Counted from the first letter of the stretch, positions 50,024-60,595 are shown. The stretch is DNA of 64,000 bases from an uncultured Prevotellaceae bacterium (GCA_947167935.1 CAMVJU010000002.1:62001-126000); one strand, 5' to 3'. Program-made: numbers and translations. Notes: generated by a model not told the origin, from the sequence alone.

Positions 50024-51313
50024 TTATATCAAGCCAAAATGCCGTAAAGCATTCAGGACACCATCATCGTCAACAGAGGTTGTCGTGTAGTCTGCCTCTT
50101 GCTTCAATGATTCAAGCGCATTCCCCATAGCCACACCTATACCGGCAGCCTTTATCATGGAGCTGTCATTGCCGCCATCACCAAAGGCCATTGTGTATTG
50201 TGGGTCAAGGCCTAAGTGAGCAGCAAGGGTTAAGATTCCCTCTCCCTTATCAGCTCCTTTTGCCGTAATATCTGTAAAAGCTGGATGCCATCGGCCAGAG
50301 GTACAACTTGGAATGCGCAGCATCAAGTCATGCTCATACGCTTCCGGGAAGAACGGTGTCAGCTGAAGGATTCGCTGTTCAAGAACCTGGTCTAATGGTT
50401 TGGCCTGATTAAGATTCTCTACGGCTATCTCACCACGGAACACCTTGTCAACCTCTCCTTGCGGGTCAATTACGGCCACATCTTTCTCTCCCACGATAAT
50501 CAGTCCATAGTTCTTCTCCTGTGCGTCCTGAACGACCGTCAGTGCTGCCTCCTTCGGAATATCCTTGCACCTTACCATTTTGTCACCGACAAAACACAAA
50601 GCTCCATTGATGGTCACATAACCGTCAATCAGATGTTCGATAGCTCCCAGATTGGTGATGATCAGCGGTGGACGGCCTGTTGAAATGAAAACTTTATGAC
50701 CATTTGCCTTTGCTTGGGTCAGGGCGAATATCGTAGAGGGCGGGATTTCGTGTGTCTTGAAACTCACCAGCGTCCCATCAATATCAAAAAAGAGGGCATA
50801 CTTGATATCCAGCTCTTTTCCGAAACATCTTTCAAACTCGCTCTCGAAGTTAGGGGTCAGCACTTCTTTCCCCATTGCCTCACGAATCTCTTGCATCGTC
50901 CAAAAGCGGCCACCGTCCAGTTCTTCAGTCGAAGGGCATATCTCGCCGTCGTATTTAGTTCGATGCACATATACCAGCTCGCGCTCTCGCTTGCTCTCGA
51001 ACACGTACTTGTCAACAAACTCTGATATGAAGTTTGTGATGCCCAACTCTTCGCGCACTTCACGATGCAGTGCCTCTTCTGGAGTCTCACCATAGTCAAT
51101 ATGGCCTCCGACGGCTGTGTCCCACTTCCCTGGCTGTATGTCTTTCCACTTTGGCCGTCTCTGTAGGTAGACCTCACCTTTAGAGTTGAACACATGAAGA
51201 TGAACAACAGGGTGAAGCAACTTGGAACCACTATGACACTCGCCCCGTGTAGCAGAACCTGTGACCAGTCCGTTTACGTCTACTATCGGAAATATTTCTT
51301 GTTGATTATCCAT
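50024..51313 (-). CDS. Nudix hydrolase fused to Cof-type HAD phosphatase
   Basis: 429 residues. Residues about 1-165 are a Nudix domain of the isopentenyl-diphosphate isomerase-like branch, with the box GGHIDYGETPEEALHREVRE followed by ELGI. Residues about 170-429 are a Cof/HAD-IIB phosphatase: DIDGTLVSF (nucleophile Asp), FISTGRP, a Cap domain and GDGGNDSSMIK. Together they could remove phosphate from a nucleotide or sugar metabolite in two steps. The gene follows, 3 bases ahead, by the GNAT pseudogene. Confidence 0.9.
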   Translation of the reverse strand: MDNQQEIFPIVDVNGLVTGSATRGECHSGSKLLHPVVHLHVFNSKGEVYLQRRPKWKDIQPGKWDTAVGGHIDYGETPEEALHREVREELGITNFISEFVDKYVFESKRERELVYVHRTKYDGEICPSTEELDGGRFWTMQEIREAMGKEVLTPNFESEFERCFGKELDIKYALFFDIDGTLVSFKTHEIPPSTIFALTQAKANGHKVFISTGRPPLIITNLGAIEHLIDGYVTINGALCFVGDKMVRCKDIPKEAALTVVQDAQEKNYGLIIVGEKDVAVIDPQGEVDKVFRGEIAVENLNQAKPLDQVLEQRILQLTPFFPEAYEHDLMLRIPSCTSGRWHPAFTDITAKGADKGEGILTLAAHLGLDPQYTMAFGDGGNDSSMIKAAGIGVAMGNALESLKQEADYTTTSVDDDGVLNALRHFGLI

Positions 51314-51314
51314 T

Positions 51315-51494
51315 TTATTCTTCTATTGTGATTTCTGTAATGTGCTTCTCCATTGCTTCGTTGATGGCTGCATCATAGCCTGTCAATGCGGCAAACGGGG
51401 CAAACTGAGCGGCCCTATTCAGCATCGACATCTGCGGATGCCTTTTTGACACATGATGCGGCAGGTTGATGATATCGTCGTAGTTATTTCTCAT
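51315..51494 (-). CDS. Small protein paired with UmuC/DinB polymerase
   Basis: 59 residues: [20 protein letters not shown] and [20 protein letters not shown], the pattern of the small YolD-like proteins that accompany Y-family polymerase genes in Firmicutes and Bacteroidetes. It starts inside the last codons of the polymerase gene, an 11-base overlap, so it is co-translated. It likely assists or regulates the polymerase. Confidence 0.8.
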   Translation of the reverse strand: MRNNYDDIINLPHHVSKRHPQMSMLNRAAQFAPFAALTGYDAAINEAMEKHITEITIEE

Positions 51495-53037
51495 TTTTCA
51501 TTTCTTCTTTCTCATTTAGGGTGTAGCCCGCACGGTGTCCTCCTATCTGTTGGTTTCGCTCCTTGGCTGTAGCCCCTTCCACGAAATTCAGTCCTTTCAG
51601 GATGGCATTCTTTCCAAAACGCCGTTTGATGGCTAGTTGTGTTTCCTGCATCCTACGCTCTTTCTCCAAGGCAGCCGTTTCCTGCTGTTTTTGCCTCTCC
51701 ATCGCTTCGTAATCGGTGAAAAGGTCGAGCTGTTCAGGCACGGCATTCTTGTTCACAGAGGATTCATCAACAACATGATTCACGGTCAAGTTAAGCCGAC
51801 GAACCAGCAAGTCCTTGTTCACAATTCGGTCATAGAGTTCCTTAACAGCTTCTATTATCAAATGTGATGAAGAGGTCTGTCGCTGTAGATTTGCCGTTCC
51901 GTGAGCATGTTTAGGAACTTGTCGCCCATAATGGTCGGTGTGTACTTCACCGTGATACTTGACCCGGATCTCCGGTCGGGTAAGGCTTTCCACATCATAG
52001 CCAACAGTCAACACCAACTGGTCAGTCACCAACCGCTTTGCCACTAGATCGAGAGCCATTGCGTCGGCCATTTCCTGTATCACCACGCGGGCTTTCTTCC
52101 AATCGTAAGGATTCTGCAATACCTGTCCGCTGCTGAAGGAGTTGCTTTCAGGTTTGTAGGCTTTCACCATGTCTATCGTACAAGGCTCCCATCCCCAGGC
52201 ATGGTCTATCAACAGTTCGGCATTCACGCCAAACAAGCGATAAAGCAACTCTTCGTTCTGAACTGAGCATCGGGCAATCTTTCCCATCGTGTCGATTCCA
52301 TACAGGGCCAACTTGTCTGCAATCCCCCTCCCAACTCGCCAAAACTTTGTGATAGGCCGATAGTCCCATAACTCACGGCGATATGACATCTCATCCAGTT
52401 CTGCTATGCGCACGCCATCTTTGTCAGCAGGCATCTTTTTGGCCACGATATCCATGGCCACCTTGCAGAGATACATATTCGTACCAATGCCGGCCGTTGC
52501 CGTGATACCCGTAGTGGCCAGCACGTCTCGGATCATTTTCATGGCCAACTCGTGTGCCGTCATCTTGTAGATGCCTAAATAGGCCGTCACGTCCATAAAC
52601 ACCTCGTCGATGCTATAGACATGAATATCCTCTGGAGCTATGTATTTCAGGTAGATACTATAGATCTTCGAGCTCACCTCGATGTAGTGAGTCATCCGGG
52701 GAGGAGCTGCGATATAGTCCACAGCCCAGTCAGGATGTGCCTGCAATTCTGTGTCAGACGATGATTTGCCTGTAAGCCTTTTACCAGGAGCTTTCATCTG
52801 CCGCTCATAGTTCACCTCGCGCATCCGCTGTACCACCTCAAACAGTCTTGCACGTCCGCCAATACCGTATGCTTTCAGCGACGGAGACACTGCCAGACAG
52901 ATAGTCTTCTCCGTTCTCGACACGTCAGCCACAACGAGATGAGTGGTCAGCGGGTCAAGTCCCCTGTCCACACACTCCACTGAAGCATAGAATGACTTCA
53001 GGTCGATGGCAATATACGTGCGCTGCTGTTCTGGCAT
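51484..53037 (-). CDS. Y-family DNA polymerase (UmuC/DinB-like)
   Basis: 517 residues from the ATG before [20 protein letters not shown]. Translesion polymerase with catalytic Asp in [11 protein letters not shown] and the Asp-Glu pair in YSIDEVFMD; helix-hairpin-helix [20 protein letters not shown]; little-finger domain after about 290. A QLDLF clamp-binding motif lies near residue 430. The last residues (KEEMKNEK) are written by an AAATGAGAAA-type repeat. The longer frame to 53142 is rejected because it runs into tRNA-Ser. Confidence 0.93.
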   Translation of the reverse strand: MPEQQRTYIAIDLKSFYASVECVDRGLDPLTTHLVVADVSRTEKTICLAVSPSLKAYGIGGRARLFEVVQRMREVNYERQMKAPGKRLTGKSSSDTELQAHPDWAVDYIAAPPRMTHYIEVSSKIYSIYLKYIAPEDIHVYSIDEVFMDVTAYLGIYKMTAHELAMKMIRDVLATTGITATAGIGTNMYLCKVAMDIVAKKMPADKDGVRIAELDEMSYRRELWDYRPITKFWRVGRGIADKLALYGIDTMGKIARCSVQNEELLYRLFGVNAELLIDHAWGWEPCTIDMVKAYKPESNSFSSGQVLQNPYDWKKARVVIQEMADAMALDLVAKRLVTDQLVLTVGYDVESLTRPEIRVKYHGEVHTDHYGRQVPKHAHGTANLQRQTSSSHLIIEAVKELYDRIVNKDLLVRRLNLTVNHVVDESSVNKNAVPEQLDLFTDYEAMERQKQQETAALEKERRMQETQLAIKRRFGKNAILKGLNFVEGATAKERNQQIGGHRAGYTLNEKEEMKNEK

Positions 53038-53063
53038 ATAACTGATGGGAAAGAAAAGCAAAA

Positions 53064-53082
53064 CCCGCTGGGAAACAGCGGG
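53064..53082 (-). terminator. Terminator of tRNA-Ser
   Basis: On the minus strand CCCGCTG, a 5-base loop and CAGCGGG, followed by TTTTGCTTTT. It lies 16 bases after the tRNA and before the polymerase gene. Confidence 0.75.
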
Positions 53083-53097
53083 TATTATTTGTTGGAG

Positions 53098-53185
53098 CGG
53101 AGAGAGCGAGATTCGAACTCGCGAACCAGTTTTGCCGGTCACACGCTTTCCAGGCGTGCCTCTTCAGCCACTCGAGCATCTCTCC
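53098..53185 (-). tRNA. tRNA-Ser (GGA anticodon)
   Basis: 88-base type II tRNA with a long variable arm. Acceptor stem GGAGAGA pairs with TCTCTCC, discriminator G; anticodon stem-loop CACGCCTGGAAAGCGTG gives anticodon GGA for Ser UCC/UCU; T-loop GTTCGAATC is present. CCA is not encoded. A terminator follows. Confidence 0.95.
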
Positions 53186-53200
53186 TTACGTTAAGCGGGT

Positions 53201-53209
53201 GCAAAATTA
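53201..53209 (-). promoter_or_regulatory. Promoter -7 element of tRNA-Ser
   Basis: TAATTTTGC on the minus strand, 16 bases before the first tRNA base. Confidence 0.5.
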
Positions 53210-53264
53210 CAGTAATTTCCGAAAAAACGGAAAAATGGCGCTGTTTTTTAGGATTCTTTAATTA

Positions 53265-53729
53265 TTACAGGGAGATGCGCTCTATGCGGAATTTCTGGAT
53301 GCCGATAGGGACGCGCACTTCCACCTCGTCGCCCACTTTCTTGTTCAGCAGGGCCTGGGCAATGGGTGACTTAATGGAGATTTTCCCTTCGCGCAGATTG
53401 GCCTCGTGGGGACTGGCTATGGTATAGGTCATACGGGCATTGTTGCTGAGGTTGGTCATCTCCACTTTGGAGAGCAGACCTACCTTCTCGCTGCCCAGCC
53501 TCGACATGTCGATGACACGGGCATTTTCCAGCACACGCTGTTTGAAGCGTATACGGCCAAGGAGCCTTGCCTGTTCACGCTTGGCGGCATGATACTCAAA
53601 GTTCTCGCTGAGGTCACCCTTGTCGCGGGCTTCCGAGATGGCATCCCTCACCTTCGGCAGTTCAACGCTTTCCAGTTCATGCAACTCTGCTACGAGCTTG
53701 TCATAGCCCTCCTGAGACATATATTCCAT
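53265..53729 (-). CDS. greA: Transcription elongation factor GreA
   Basis: 154 residues, the usual length. The N-terminal coiled coil carries the acidic tip (LSENFEYHAAKREQARL) that enters the RNA polymerase secondary channel and promotes cleavage of stalled transcripts. The C-terminal FKBP-like domain ends SPIAQALLNKKVGDEVEV. A promoter lies upstream at 53774-53781. MEYMSQEGYDKL has two possible starts three codons apart; the first was kept. Confidence 0.96.
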   Translation of the reverse strand: MEYMSQEGYDKLVAELHELESVELPKVRDAISEARDKGDLSENFEYHAAKREQARLLGRIRFKQRVLENARVIDMSRLGSEKVGLLSKVEMTNLSNNARMTYTIASPHEANLREGKISIKSPIAQALLNKKVGDEVEVRVPIGIQKFRIERISL

Positions 53730-53773
53730 ACTTGATATTGCCTTATTTACTAATAAATCTCAAAAAACGGCCA

Positions 53774-53822
53774 CAAAGGTAGGTAAAATCATTCGTATTT
53801 CAGCAGAAAAAGCTATCTTTGC
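53774..53822. promoter_or_regulatory. Divergent promoters of greA and GH2 gene
   Basis: Minus strand: TACCTTTG at 53774-53781. Plus strand: TATCTTTGC at 53814-53822, 17 bases before the GH2 ATG. Confidence 0.55.
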
Positions 53823-53839
53823 AACAAACTTTAATACTT

Positions 53840-56287
53840 ATGACAAGAAAAACTGCAGGAAAAATGCTGCTGGCCGTACTTGCCATAGCCATACAGGTAA
53901 CGATGGCCCAGGCTCAGAGTGTACGTGAAACCATCCGTATAGACAACGGATGGAAGTTTTCATTCGGCAATGCTGCCGACCCGAAGAAGGACTTCGGCTG
54001 TGGCACGGAGTATTTTAACTATCTGACAAAGGCCAGCTCCATCCATAACGAGGGACCCTATGTGCAGAAGTTCGACGACTCGGCCTGGCAGGAGGTCAGC
54101 GTGCCCCACGACTGGGTATCCACCCTATCCTATTCCGGCACAGCCAGCCACTCGCATGGCTACAAGACCGTGGGCTATAAGTATCCTGAGACCAGCGTGG
54201 GCTGGTATCGCAAGATGATCAGCATCCCAGCCGACGACCTTGGCAAACGATTAATGCTGCGCTTCGACGGAATTTTCCGCAATGCACAGGTGTGGTTCAA
54301 TGGCTTCTACATGGGCACCGAGCAAAGCGGCTATGTGACTCAGGTCTACGACATCACTCCCTATATTAAATATGGTGAGGACAATCTGATTTGTGTGCGT
54401 GCCGATGCCTCGCTCGAGGAGGGCTGGTTCTATGAGGGCGCCGGCATCTATCGTGATGTGTGGCTGGAGAAGTCGGCAGAGGTGAGTGTGGCTCCCTTCG
54501 GCACCTTCGTCTATGCCGAGCTGAAGCAACCCTACGACGAAGCCGTTCTGCATGTGAAGACCGAGGTGCACAACAGCGGCCTGACTACTCAGCAGTATGT
54601 CGTGGAGCAGCGGCTGATCGATGCCGAGGGCAACGAGGTGGTCAATGGCGGCGGACATCCCAGCCAGCTGAAGGCCAAGGAAACACGTTCCACCCATCAT
54701 GTGATGAAGATAGCCAAGCCCCACCTCTGGAGCCCCACCGACCCTTATCTCTACAAGGTGGAGACGACGGTGAAGGTGGATGACAAGGTGACCGACGTCT
54801 ACGAGACCACCATCGGCATCCGCGACATCGCCTTCGATGCCGAGCGTGGTTTCCTGCTCAACGGCGAGCCGCTGAAACTGAAGGGCGTGAACATGCATCA
54901 GGATCATGCCGGCGTGGGCGCTGCCATCCCCGATGCTCTGCAGGCCTGGCGCATCAGGCAGCTCAAGCAGTTCGGCTGCAATGCCTATCGAGCCTCGCAT
55001 AATCCGATGACACCGGCCCTGCTCGATGTATGCGACCGTGAGGGCATCCTCGTCATCGACGAAAACCGACTAATGGGCATCAACGACGAACACCTGCGTC
55101 TGCTTGAGCGCATGATCAAGCGTGACCGCAACCATCCGAGTATCATTCTCTGGAGCGACGGCAACGAGGAATGGGGCCTGGAAAACAATATTCAAGGCAC
55201 CCGGCTGGCCGAGGCCATGCGCGAATATACGCGTCTGTTCGACCCCACCCGTCCCAGCACCGTGGCCAATGCAGGTGGCGGCGAGCTCATCAAGGGATTG
55301 GACGTGGTGGGCTTCAACTATATCGTGCAGAACGATGTGGACAACCGCAAGAAAGCGAATCCCACGTGGAGGATTGTCGGCACGGAGGAGACCACAGGCT
55401 GCGGCACTCGCGGCTGCTACTTCAACCTGCTGGAATATCCCGGACGTATGGTGAGTATGAACCGAACGAGGGAGCAGAACTATGAGAACATCATCGAACG
55501 CGGCTGGAAATTCTATGCCGAGCGTCCGTGGGCTGCAGGCCTCTTTTATTGGACAGGTTTCGACTATCGCGGCGAGCCCAATCCACTCAGCTATCCTGCC
55601 CACGACTCGGAGTTCGGCATCCTCGACTATTGCGGTTTCCCCAAGGACGAGGCCTACTATCTGAAATCATGGTGGACCGATGAGCCCGTGCTCCACATCT
55701 TCCCCCATTGGAACCTGCAGGGCCATGAGGGCGAGGAGATAGAGCTGTGGGCCTACAGCAACTGCGACGAAGTGGAGCTCACCGTCAACGGCAAGAAGCT
55801 CGGTCGGCAGCCGATGCCCCAGAACGGCCACCTGAAGTGGACGGCCATCTATCAGCCGGGCAAAGTCGTGGCTGTGGGCTATAAGAACGGACGCCGCATC
55901 CTCACGCAGACCATCGAGACCACCAAGCCCGCCTATAAGACCGTGCTCAAGGCCGACCGCCAGCACATCGCCGCCGACGGTCGCGACCTCGCCGTGATCA
56001 CCGTCGAGGTGCAGGACAAGAAGGGACGTTTCGTGCCCGATGCCTGCCCCATGCTCACCTTCCGCCTTGAAGGCGACGGCCATATTCTTGGCGCAGGCAA
56101 TGGTGACCCGATGTATCTTGGCATTGATCATCCTGCGCACTCCGACTGCAAGGAGTTTGCCATCCCTGCCTTCAACGGGCTGGCACAGCTGCTCGTGCAG
56201 AGTGGCGACACGCCATCGGCCATCAACGTCAGCTGCCTCAGCGAAGGGCTCGAAACAGGCTGGCTGACAATCGAAACAAGAGAATAG
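53840..56287 (+). CDS. GH2 beta-galactosidase-like glycoside hydrolase
   Basis: 815 residues with a signal peptide (to AQAQS). Order: sugar-binding jelly roll (about 27-215, VPHDWVSTLSYSG, YRKMISIPADDLGKRLMLRF), Ig-like domain, TIM barrel (about 325-620) with GVNMHQDHAGVGAAI, the acid/base Glu in WSDGNEEWGL and a nucleophile candidate in VGTEETTGCG, then C-terminal DUF4982-like and Ig-like domains (about 640-815). It should remove beta-linked galactose or a related sugar in the periplasm. It is a single gene, not next to a SusCD pair. A TTG 21 bases upstream is open but overlaps the promoter. Confidence 0.9.
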   Translation: MTRKTAGKMLLAVLAIAIQVTMAQAQSVRETIRIDNGWKFSFGNAADPKKDFGCGTEYFNYLTKASSIHNEGPYVQKFDDSAWQEVSVPHDWVSTLSYSGTASHSHGYKTVGYKYPETSVGWYRKMISIPADDLGKRLMLRFDGIFRNAQVWFNGFYMGTEQSGYVTQVYDITPYIKYGEDNLICVRADASLEEGWFYEGAGIYRDVWLEKSAEVSVAPFGTFVYAELKQPYDEAVLHVKTEVHNSGLTTQQYVVEQRLIDAEGNEVVNGGGHPSQLKAKETRSTHHVMKIAKPHLWSPTDPYLYKVETTVKVDDKVTDVYETTIGIRDIAFDAERGFLLNGEPLKLKGVNMHQDHAGVGAAIPDALQAWRIRQLKQFGCNAYRASHNPMTPALLDVCDREGILVIDENRLMGINDEHLRLLERMIKRDRNHPSIILWSDGNEEWGLENNIQGTRLAEAMREYTRLFDPTRPSTVANAGGGELIKGLDVVGFNYIVQNDVDNRKKANPTWRIVGTEETTGCGTRGCYFNLLEYPGRMVSMNRTREQNYENIIERGWKFYAERPWAAGLFYWTGFDYRGEPNPLSYPAHDSEFGILDYCGFPKDEAYYLKSWWTDEPVLHIFPHWNLQGHEGEEIELWAYSNCDEVELTVNGKKLGRQPMPQNGHLKWTAIYQPGKVVAVGYKNGRRILTQTIETTKPAYKTVLKADRQHIAADGRDLAVITVEVQDKKGRFVPDACPMLTFRLEGDGHILGAGNGDPMYLGIDHPAHSDCKEFAIPAFNGLAQLLVQSGDTPSAINVSCLSEGLETGWLTIETRE

Positions 56288-56332
56288 CAATAACCATTAT
56301 CTATTAACACCTTAAACAACATTTTTATCAAC

Positions 56333-56875
56333 ATGAAAAGCTTAAAAGGAACAAAGACAGAGAAAAACCTGCAGGAAGCCTTCGCAGGCGAGTCAATGGC
56401 ACGCAACAAGTACACCTTCTTCGCATCGAAGGCCAAGAAGGACGGCTATGTGCAGATTTCAAACATCTTCTTAGAGACGGCAGCCAACGAGAAGGAGCAC
56501 GCCGAGCTGTGGTATAAATACCTGAACGGCGGCAAGGTGTCTGACACCGCCACCAATCTGGAGGACGCCGCCGGCGGCGAGAACTTCGAGTGGACCGACA
56601 TGTATGCCCGCATGGCCCGTGAGGCCCGCGAGGAGGGATTCGACGAGATTGCCGACAAGATGGAGGGTGTGGCCGCCATCGAGAAGGAGCATGAGGAGCG
56701 CTATCGTCGCCTGCTGGACAATGTACGCAAGGAGATGGTATTCTCACGCGACAACGACGTCATCTGGCAGTGCTCCAACTGCGGACACATCGTCATCGGC
56801 AAGAAGGCTCCCGAGGAGTGCCCCGTGTGCAACCACGCACAGGCCTACTTCCAGGTAAAGGCCGAGAATTACTAA
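56333..56875 (+). CDS. Rubrerythrin
   Basis: 180 residues. The ferritin-like N-terminal domain has the diiron ligands in [24 protein letters not shown] and [10 protein letters not shown]; the C-terminal rubredoxin domain has CSNCGH and CPVCNH binding one iron. It reduces hydrogen peroxide with electrons from rubredoxin, an oxygen-stress defence in anaerobes. A strong bidirectional terminator follows. Confidence 0.96.
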   Translation: MKSLKGTKTEKNLQEAFAGESMARNKYTFFASKAKKDGYVQISNIFLETAANEKEHAELWYKYLNGGKVSDTATNLEDAAGGENFEWTDMYARMAREAREEGFDEIADKMEGVAAIEKEHEERYRRLLDNVRKEMVFSRDNDVIWQCSNCGHIVIGKKAPEECPVCNHAQAYFQVKAENY

Positions 56876-56887
56876 ACCAATCATTAC

Positions 56888-56933
56888 AAAAAACACCTCC
56901 AGGATTTTGCGAATTCTGGAGGTGTTTTTTATT
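56888..56933. terminator. Bidirectional intrinsic terminator
   Basis: AAAACACCTCCAG and CTGGAGGTGTTTT form a perfect stem with A and T tracts on either side, ending rubrerythrin on one strand and the LRR gene on the other. Confidence 0.85.
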
Positions 56934-58680
56934 ATTGATCCTGCTCTACAATGTTGGGCATCTTATTCCAAGACTTATCGTTACGATAGTTGGAACGGGC
57001 GCCCTTGGGCACGTAAATCTTACAGGCTGCCATCACCACACCCTTGAAAGTACTGTGCGAGATACTGGGCGGCAGGGGCGAACCCATGCTAATCTCTTTC
57101 AGCGACGCACACTTTGCAAAGGCATTGCCACCAATCTTCTTCAAAGCGGCAGGCAGCTCTATACGTTGCAGGGCGGTGCACTCGCGGAAGGAGGCGCTGC
57201 CAATGGAGGTGCAGGCGGCAGGTACGATGACATAGACAATCGAGGCGCACTTGTCAAAGGCATTGTCGCCGATGCTAGTAATGGAGATGGGCAGGTTGAT
57301 GTCGGTCAGCGACGTGCACTCCTCAAAAGCGTTATCGCCTATGCTCTTCACCGAGATGGGAAGGCTGATGGTGCGCAACGAGTGACAGTAGCGGAAGACA
57401 TCGCTCTCTATTTTATCAATGAATCCATTGATAACGACGCTGTCGAGCGACGCACAATTCTCGAAGGTGTCGCTGCCCAGCTGCTTCACCAGGTTAGGAA
57501 CGACGATATGGCGCAGCGAAGCGCAGTTCTCGAAGGCGTGGTCATAGATGCGTGTCAGTCCGTCAGGCAGGTCGATGAGACCGAGTGACTTGCAGTCGGC
57601 AAAGGCGCGTGTACCAATGCTCTTCACCGTTGCCGGCAAGGTAATGCTGAGGAGATTGGTGCAATCCATGAACGTCTCGGTGCCGATGGATGACAGGTTG
57701 CCATCGAGCGATACGGCGGCCAGTCCCGTGCAGCCCTTGAAGGCGCCATTGCCAATCTTATTGACATGCTCTATCTCGACGTTCTCCAGCGACATGCAGC
57801 CCCGGAAAGCATTACTGCCGATGACGGTGGCACTATTCATCTCGATGCTGCGCAGACTCTGACACTGTTCGAAGGCACTATTGCCTATCTCGCTCACGGT
57901 TTCGGGCATCTGGATGCTCTCCAAGGCGGTGCAGCCCTTGAAGGCCTCATTGCCGATAACGGTGACGGAGGGCGGAAGGCTGATGGCCTCCAAGCGCTCG
58001 CAACGGGCAAACGTCTCTGCCTTAATGGCCTTGATGTTGGTATCGTGCAGACTCAGACGCTGCAAGGCCTTGCAATTGGCGAAAGCATCCTCGTCGATGA
58101 CCTCTACAGCATCGGGAATCTCAATATCGCTGAGACTCGTGCAGCCGTTAAAGGCATTGTTCTTGATAGCGGTGATGGTAGCCGGCAGTTTTACTTCCTT
58201 CAAGCTGGTGCAGCCATTGAAGGCATATTTGTTGATGACCAACGTGCCCTCGGGAATCTCCACCTCTTTCAGGTTGATGCAGCCGTTGAATAGACTGATG
58301 CTTACCTCCTGAGTGGCCGAAGGCAGGCAGACGCGCTCCAGGTTTTTGCAGCCCTGGAACATACTGGCGGGCAGGATGTCTGCCTTGGTGTGGAAGCTGC
58401 CGCGACTCTCCACGATGGTTGCCTCAGAGAGGTCGAGTACGGTGAGTACCTTGTCGGTGGCTTTCTTCTGACGCGGATTCTTCAGCATATTCTGCAGAAT
58501 CTTAAGATCGGCACCTCCCATTGGGCCGGTAATCTTCAGCTCGCTCATCGAGAAACGCAGGCTGTCGGGCAGTCGCGTGCCAAACTGTCCGATAGAGTCA
58601 ACGGTTACGACCAGCTCCTGCGCCAGTACTGCACATAACGGGAGAATGAAAAATGATAGACTAAGCAATAGTTTTTTCAT
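56932..58680 (-). CDS. BspA-like leucine-rich repeat surface protein
   Basis: 582 residues with a signal peptide (1-20). From about 95 to 560 there are about 20 LRR_5 repeats with a 23-residue period and the pattern AFxxCxSLxxIxLPxxVxxIG (for example AFEECTSLTDINLPISITSI). Such proteins of Prevotella and Treponema are exported and may bind host or matrix proteins. No C-terminal sorting domain is evident (ends NMPNIVEQDQ). Copy number varies easily by recombination. Confidence 0.92.
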   Translation of the reverse strand: MKKLLLSLSFFILPLCAVLAQELVVTVDSIGQFGTRLPDSLRFSMSELKITGPMGGADLKILQNMLKNPRQKKATDKVLTVLDLSEATIVESRGSFHTKADILPASMFQGCKNLERVCLPSATQEVSISLFNGCINLKEVEIPEGTLVINKYAFNGCTSLKEVKLPATITAIKNNAFNGCTSLSDIEIPDAVEVIDEDAFANCKALQRLSLHDTNIKAIKAETFARCERLEAISLPPSVTVIGNEAFKGCTALESIQMPETVSEIGNSAFEQCQSLRSIEMNSATVIGSNAFRGCMSLENVEIEHVNKIGNGAFKGCTGLAAVSLDGNLSSIGTETFMDCTNLLSITLPATVKSIGTRAFADCKSLGLIDLPDGLTRIYDHAFENCASLRHIVVPNLVKQLGSDTFENCASLDSVVINGFIDKIESDVFRYCHSLRTISLPISVKSIGDNAFEECTSLTDINLPISITSIGDNAFDKCASIVYVIVPAACTSIGSASFRECTALQRIELPAALKKIGGNAFAKCASLKEISMGSPLPPSISHSTFKGVVMAACKIYVPKGARSNYRNDKSWNKMPNIVEQDQ

Positions 58681-58689
58681 GTCTTTAGG

Positions 58690-59460
58690 TTATTTTCTGG
58701 TTTCCAAAGGGCTTCGCTTGGAGCGGTGATAGCTGCGGTATTCGTCCAGTTCAATCTCTACGTCGGGCTCTTCCAATATACCGTCGTGAGGCAGCAGGAA
58801 TTGCATGTACTTGATGCTGATGCCGCGTGAGAGCCACATCTGCTCATAGTAGGTCTGGATATTTAAGAGGTGGGAGGTGAGAGGTGATAAATGAGGGGCA
58901 TGATACAAATCGTCAATTCTCTCCTCGAGGGGCAGCTGGTTTTTCTCCACCATCAGCGTGGTGTAGGTAAAAAGGAAATTGGAGTCGGTCTTCAGGTGGA
59001 TGATGCCGCGGTCAGTGAGGAAGCGGCGGTAGCGCTCCATGAAATAGGTGGAGGTGAGTCGCTTGCGGGGATTCTTCATCTGTGGGTCGCTGAAAGTAAG
59101 CCAAATCTCCTGCACCTCGTCCTCAGCAAAGAAACGGTCGATGATCTCTATGTTCGTGCGGAGGAAGGCCACATTCTCTATTCCCTCCTGCAGAGCACGC
59201 GTGGCTCCCGTCCACATACGGGCACCCTTGATGTCAACGCCGATGTAGTTGCGGTCAGGGTGTGTCTTCGCCAGCTCTACGGCATATTCGCCCTTGCCGC
59301 AACCCAGCTCCAGGATGATGGGGTTGTCGTTATGAAAGAATTGCTCGCGCCAGTGGCCGCGCATGGTAAAAGGAACGTCACTCAGCACCGAATAGGGGTA
59401 CTGAAAGACGTTCCTATAGGTTTCCATGTCGGCGAACTTCGCCAGCTTTCCTTTGCCCAT
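58690..59460 (-). CDS. trmB: tRNA (guanine-N7)-methyltransferase
   Basis: 256 residues. It methylates G46 in the tRNA variable loop with SAM. Motif I is [30 protein letters not shown] and [17 protein letters not shown] are the family signatures. [14 protein letters not shown] (58862-58900) is an in-frame repeat not expected in the family. The start at MGKGKLAKF is preferred over an upstream GTG. It stops 9 bases before the LRR gene's ATG. Confidence 0.93.
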   Translation of the reverse strand: MGKGKLAKFADMETYRNVFQYPYSVLSDVPFTMRGHWREQFFHNDNPIILELGCGKGEYAVELAKTHPDRNYIGVDIKGARMWTGATRALQEGIENVAFLRTNIEIIDRFFAEDEVQEIWLTFSDPQMKNPRKRLTSTYFMERYRRFLTDRGIIHLKTDSNFLFTYTTLMVEKNQLPLEERIDDLYHAPHLSPLTSHLLNIQTYYEQMWLSRGISIKYMQFLLPHDGILEEPDVEIELDEYRSYHRSKRSPLETRK

Positions 59461-59500
59461 GCTTGTGTCATGTTTGTTGCGATAATCGCAACACACTGAA

Positions 59501-60517
59501 CTATTCTATGACAACCGTGGTCCAGCCGTGTTTGTCCTCAATCTCGCCATATTGGATGCCGCGGAGGGTGTCGAAGAGCTTCTTCGACATAGGGCCGGGC
59601 TTGTCGCCGAAGCTATAACGCTTGCCGGTGTCAAGATCGTCGATATAGCTGATGGGGCTGATAACGGCTGCCGTGCCACAGGCTCCAGCCTCCTCGAAGG
59701 TCTCGAGCTCCTCTTCAGGAATGGGGCGACGCTCCACCTTCATGCCGAGATCCTCAGCCACCTGCATCAGGCTTTTGTTGGTAATGGAGGGCAGGATGGA
59801 GGTTGACTTCGGTGTGACATAGGTGTTGTCCTTGATGCCGAAGAAGTTGGCAGCACCGCACTCGTCCATATACTTCTTCTCCTTGGCGTCCAGATAGAAC
59901 TCGCAGGCGTAGCCCTTCTCGTGTGCCAGGTTGTTGGCGAAGAGCGAAGCGGCGTAGTTGCCGCCCACCTTATATTTACCTGTGCCGAGAGGTGCTGAAC
60001 GGTCGAAGTCGCGGATGATGACGTAGGGGTTGGCAGCGAAGCCACCCTTGAAGTACGGACCTACGGGAGTGACGAAGATGAGGAAGCAGTACTCCTTGGC
60101 GGGGTGTACGCCAACCTGTGCGCTCGTGCCTATCAGCAGCGGGCGGATATAGAGCGTGGCACCACTCTCGTAGGTGGGAATCCACTCCTGGTTGAGGCGA
60201 ACCACCTTCTTGACCATCTCGGTAAACAACTCTGTGCTTACCTCGGGCATCATGATGCCGCGGCAGGTCGACTGCAGACGCGCAGCATTCTCGTCAACGC
60301 GGAAGATGCGCACCTTGCCATCAGGGCAGCGGTAAGCCTTCAAGCCCTCGAAAGCCTCCTGTCCGTAGTGCAGGCAGGTTGCTGCCATGTGCAATTTCAG
60401 ATACTCGTCGGAGCAGACCTCAATCTCTCCCCACTTGCCGTCGCGATAGTAGCAACGGACGTTGTAGTCAGTCTTCATGTAGCCAAACGACAGATTGGCC
60501 CAGTCTAAGTTCTTCAT
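59501..60517 (-). CDS. ilvE: Branched-chain amino acid aminotransferase
   Basis: 338 residues, fold-type IV PLP enzyme of the larger BCAT group. K183 ([10 protein letters not shown]) holds [13 protein letters not shown] [10 protein letters not shown] and the closing GTAAVISPI are conserved. It makes or degrades Leu, Ile and Val by transamination with 2-oxoglutarate. It has its own promoter (60552-60583). An ATG-less extension upstream was rejected. trmB starts 40 bases after its stop. Confidence 0.94.
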   Translation of the reverse strand: MKNLDWANLSFGYMKTDYNVRCYYRDGKWGEIEVCSDEYLKLHMAATCLHYGQEAFEGLKAYRCPDGKVRIFRVDENAARLQSTCRGIMMPEVSTELFTEMVKKVVRLNQEWIPTYESGATLYIRPLLIGTSAQVGVHPAKEYCFLIFVTPVGPYFKGGFAANPYVIIRDFDRSAPLGTGKYKVGGNYAASLFANNLAHEKGYACEFYLDAKEKKYMDECGAANFFGIKDNTYVTPKSTSILPSITNKSLMQVAEDLGMKVERRPIPEEELETFEEAGACGTAAVISPISYIDDLDTGKRYSFGDKPGPMSKKLFDTLRGIQYGEIEDKHGWTTVVIE

Positions 60518-60551
60518 GTTATTTTCTATACTTGAATTACAATTCTTTGGC

Positions 60552-60583
60552 GCAAAGGTAGACATTTTTCCTCAAATGCCAAA
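60552..60583 (-). promoter_or_regulatory. Promoter of ilvE
   Basis: Minus-strand TTTG (CAAA at 60580-60583), 19 bases, TACCTTTGC (60552-60560); the start codon is 35 bases on. Confidence 0.6.
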
Positions 60584-60595
60584 AAAATGTAGAAA

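Noticed and set aside
53038..53142. 35-codon N-terminal extension of the Y-family polymerase
   Set aside because: It would run through the terminator and into tRNA-Ser; the family start is at 53037.
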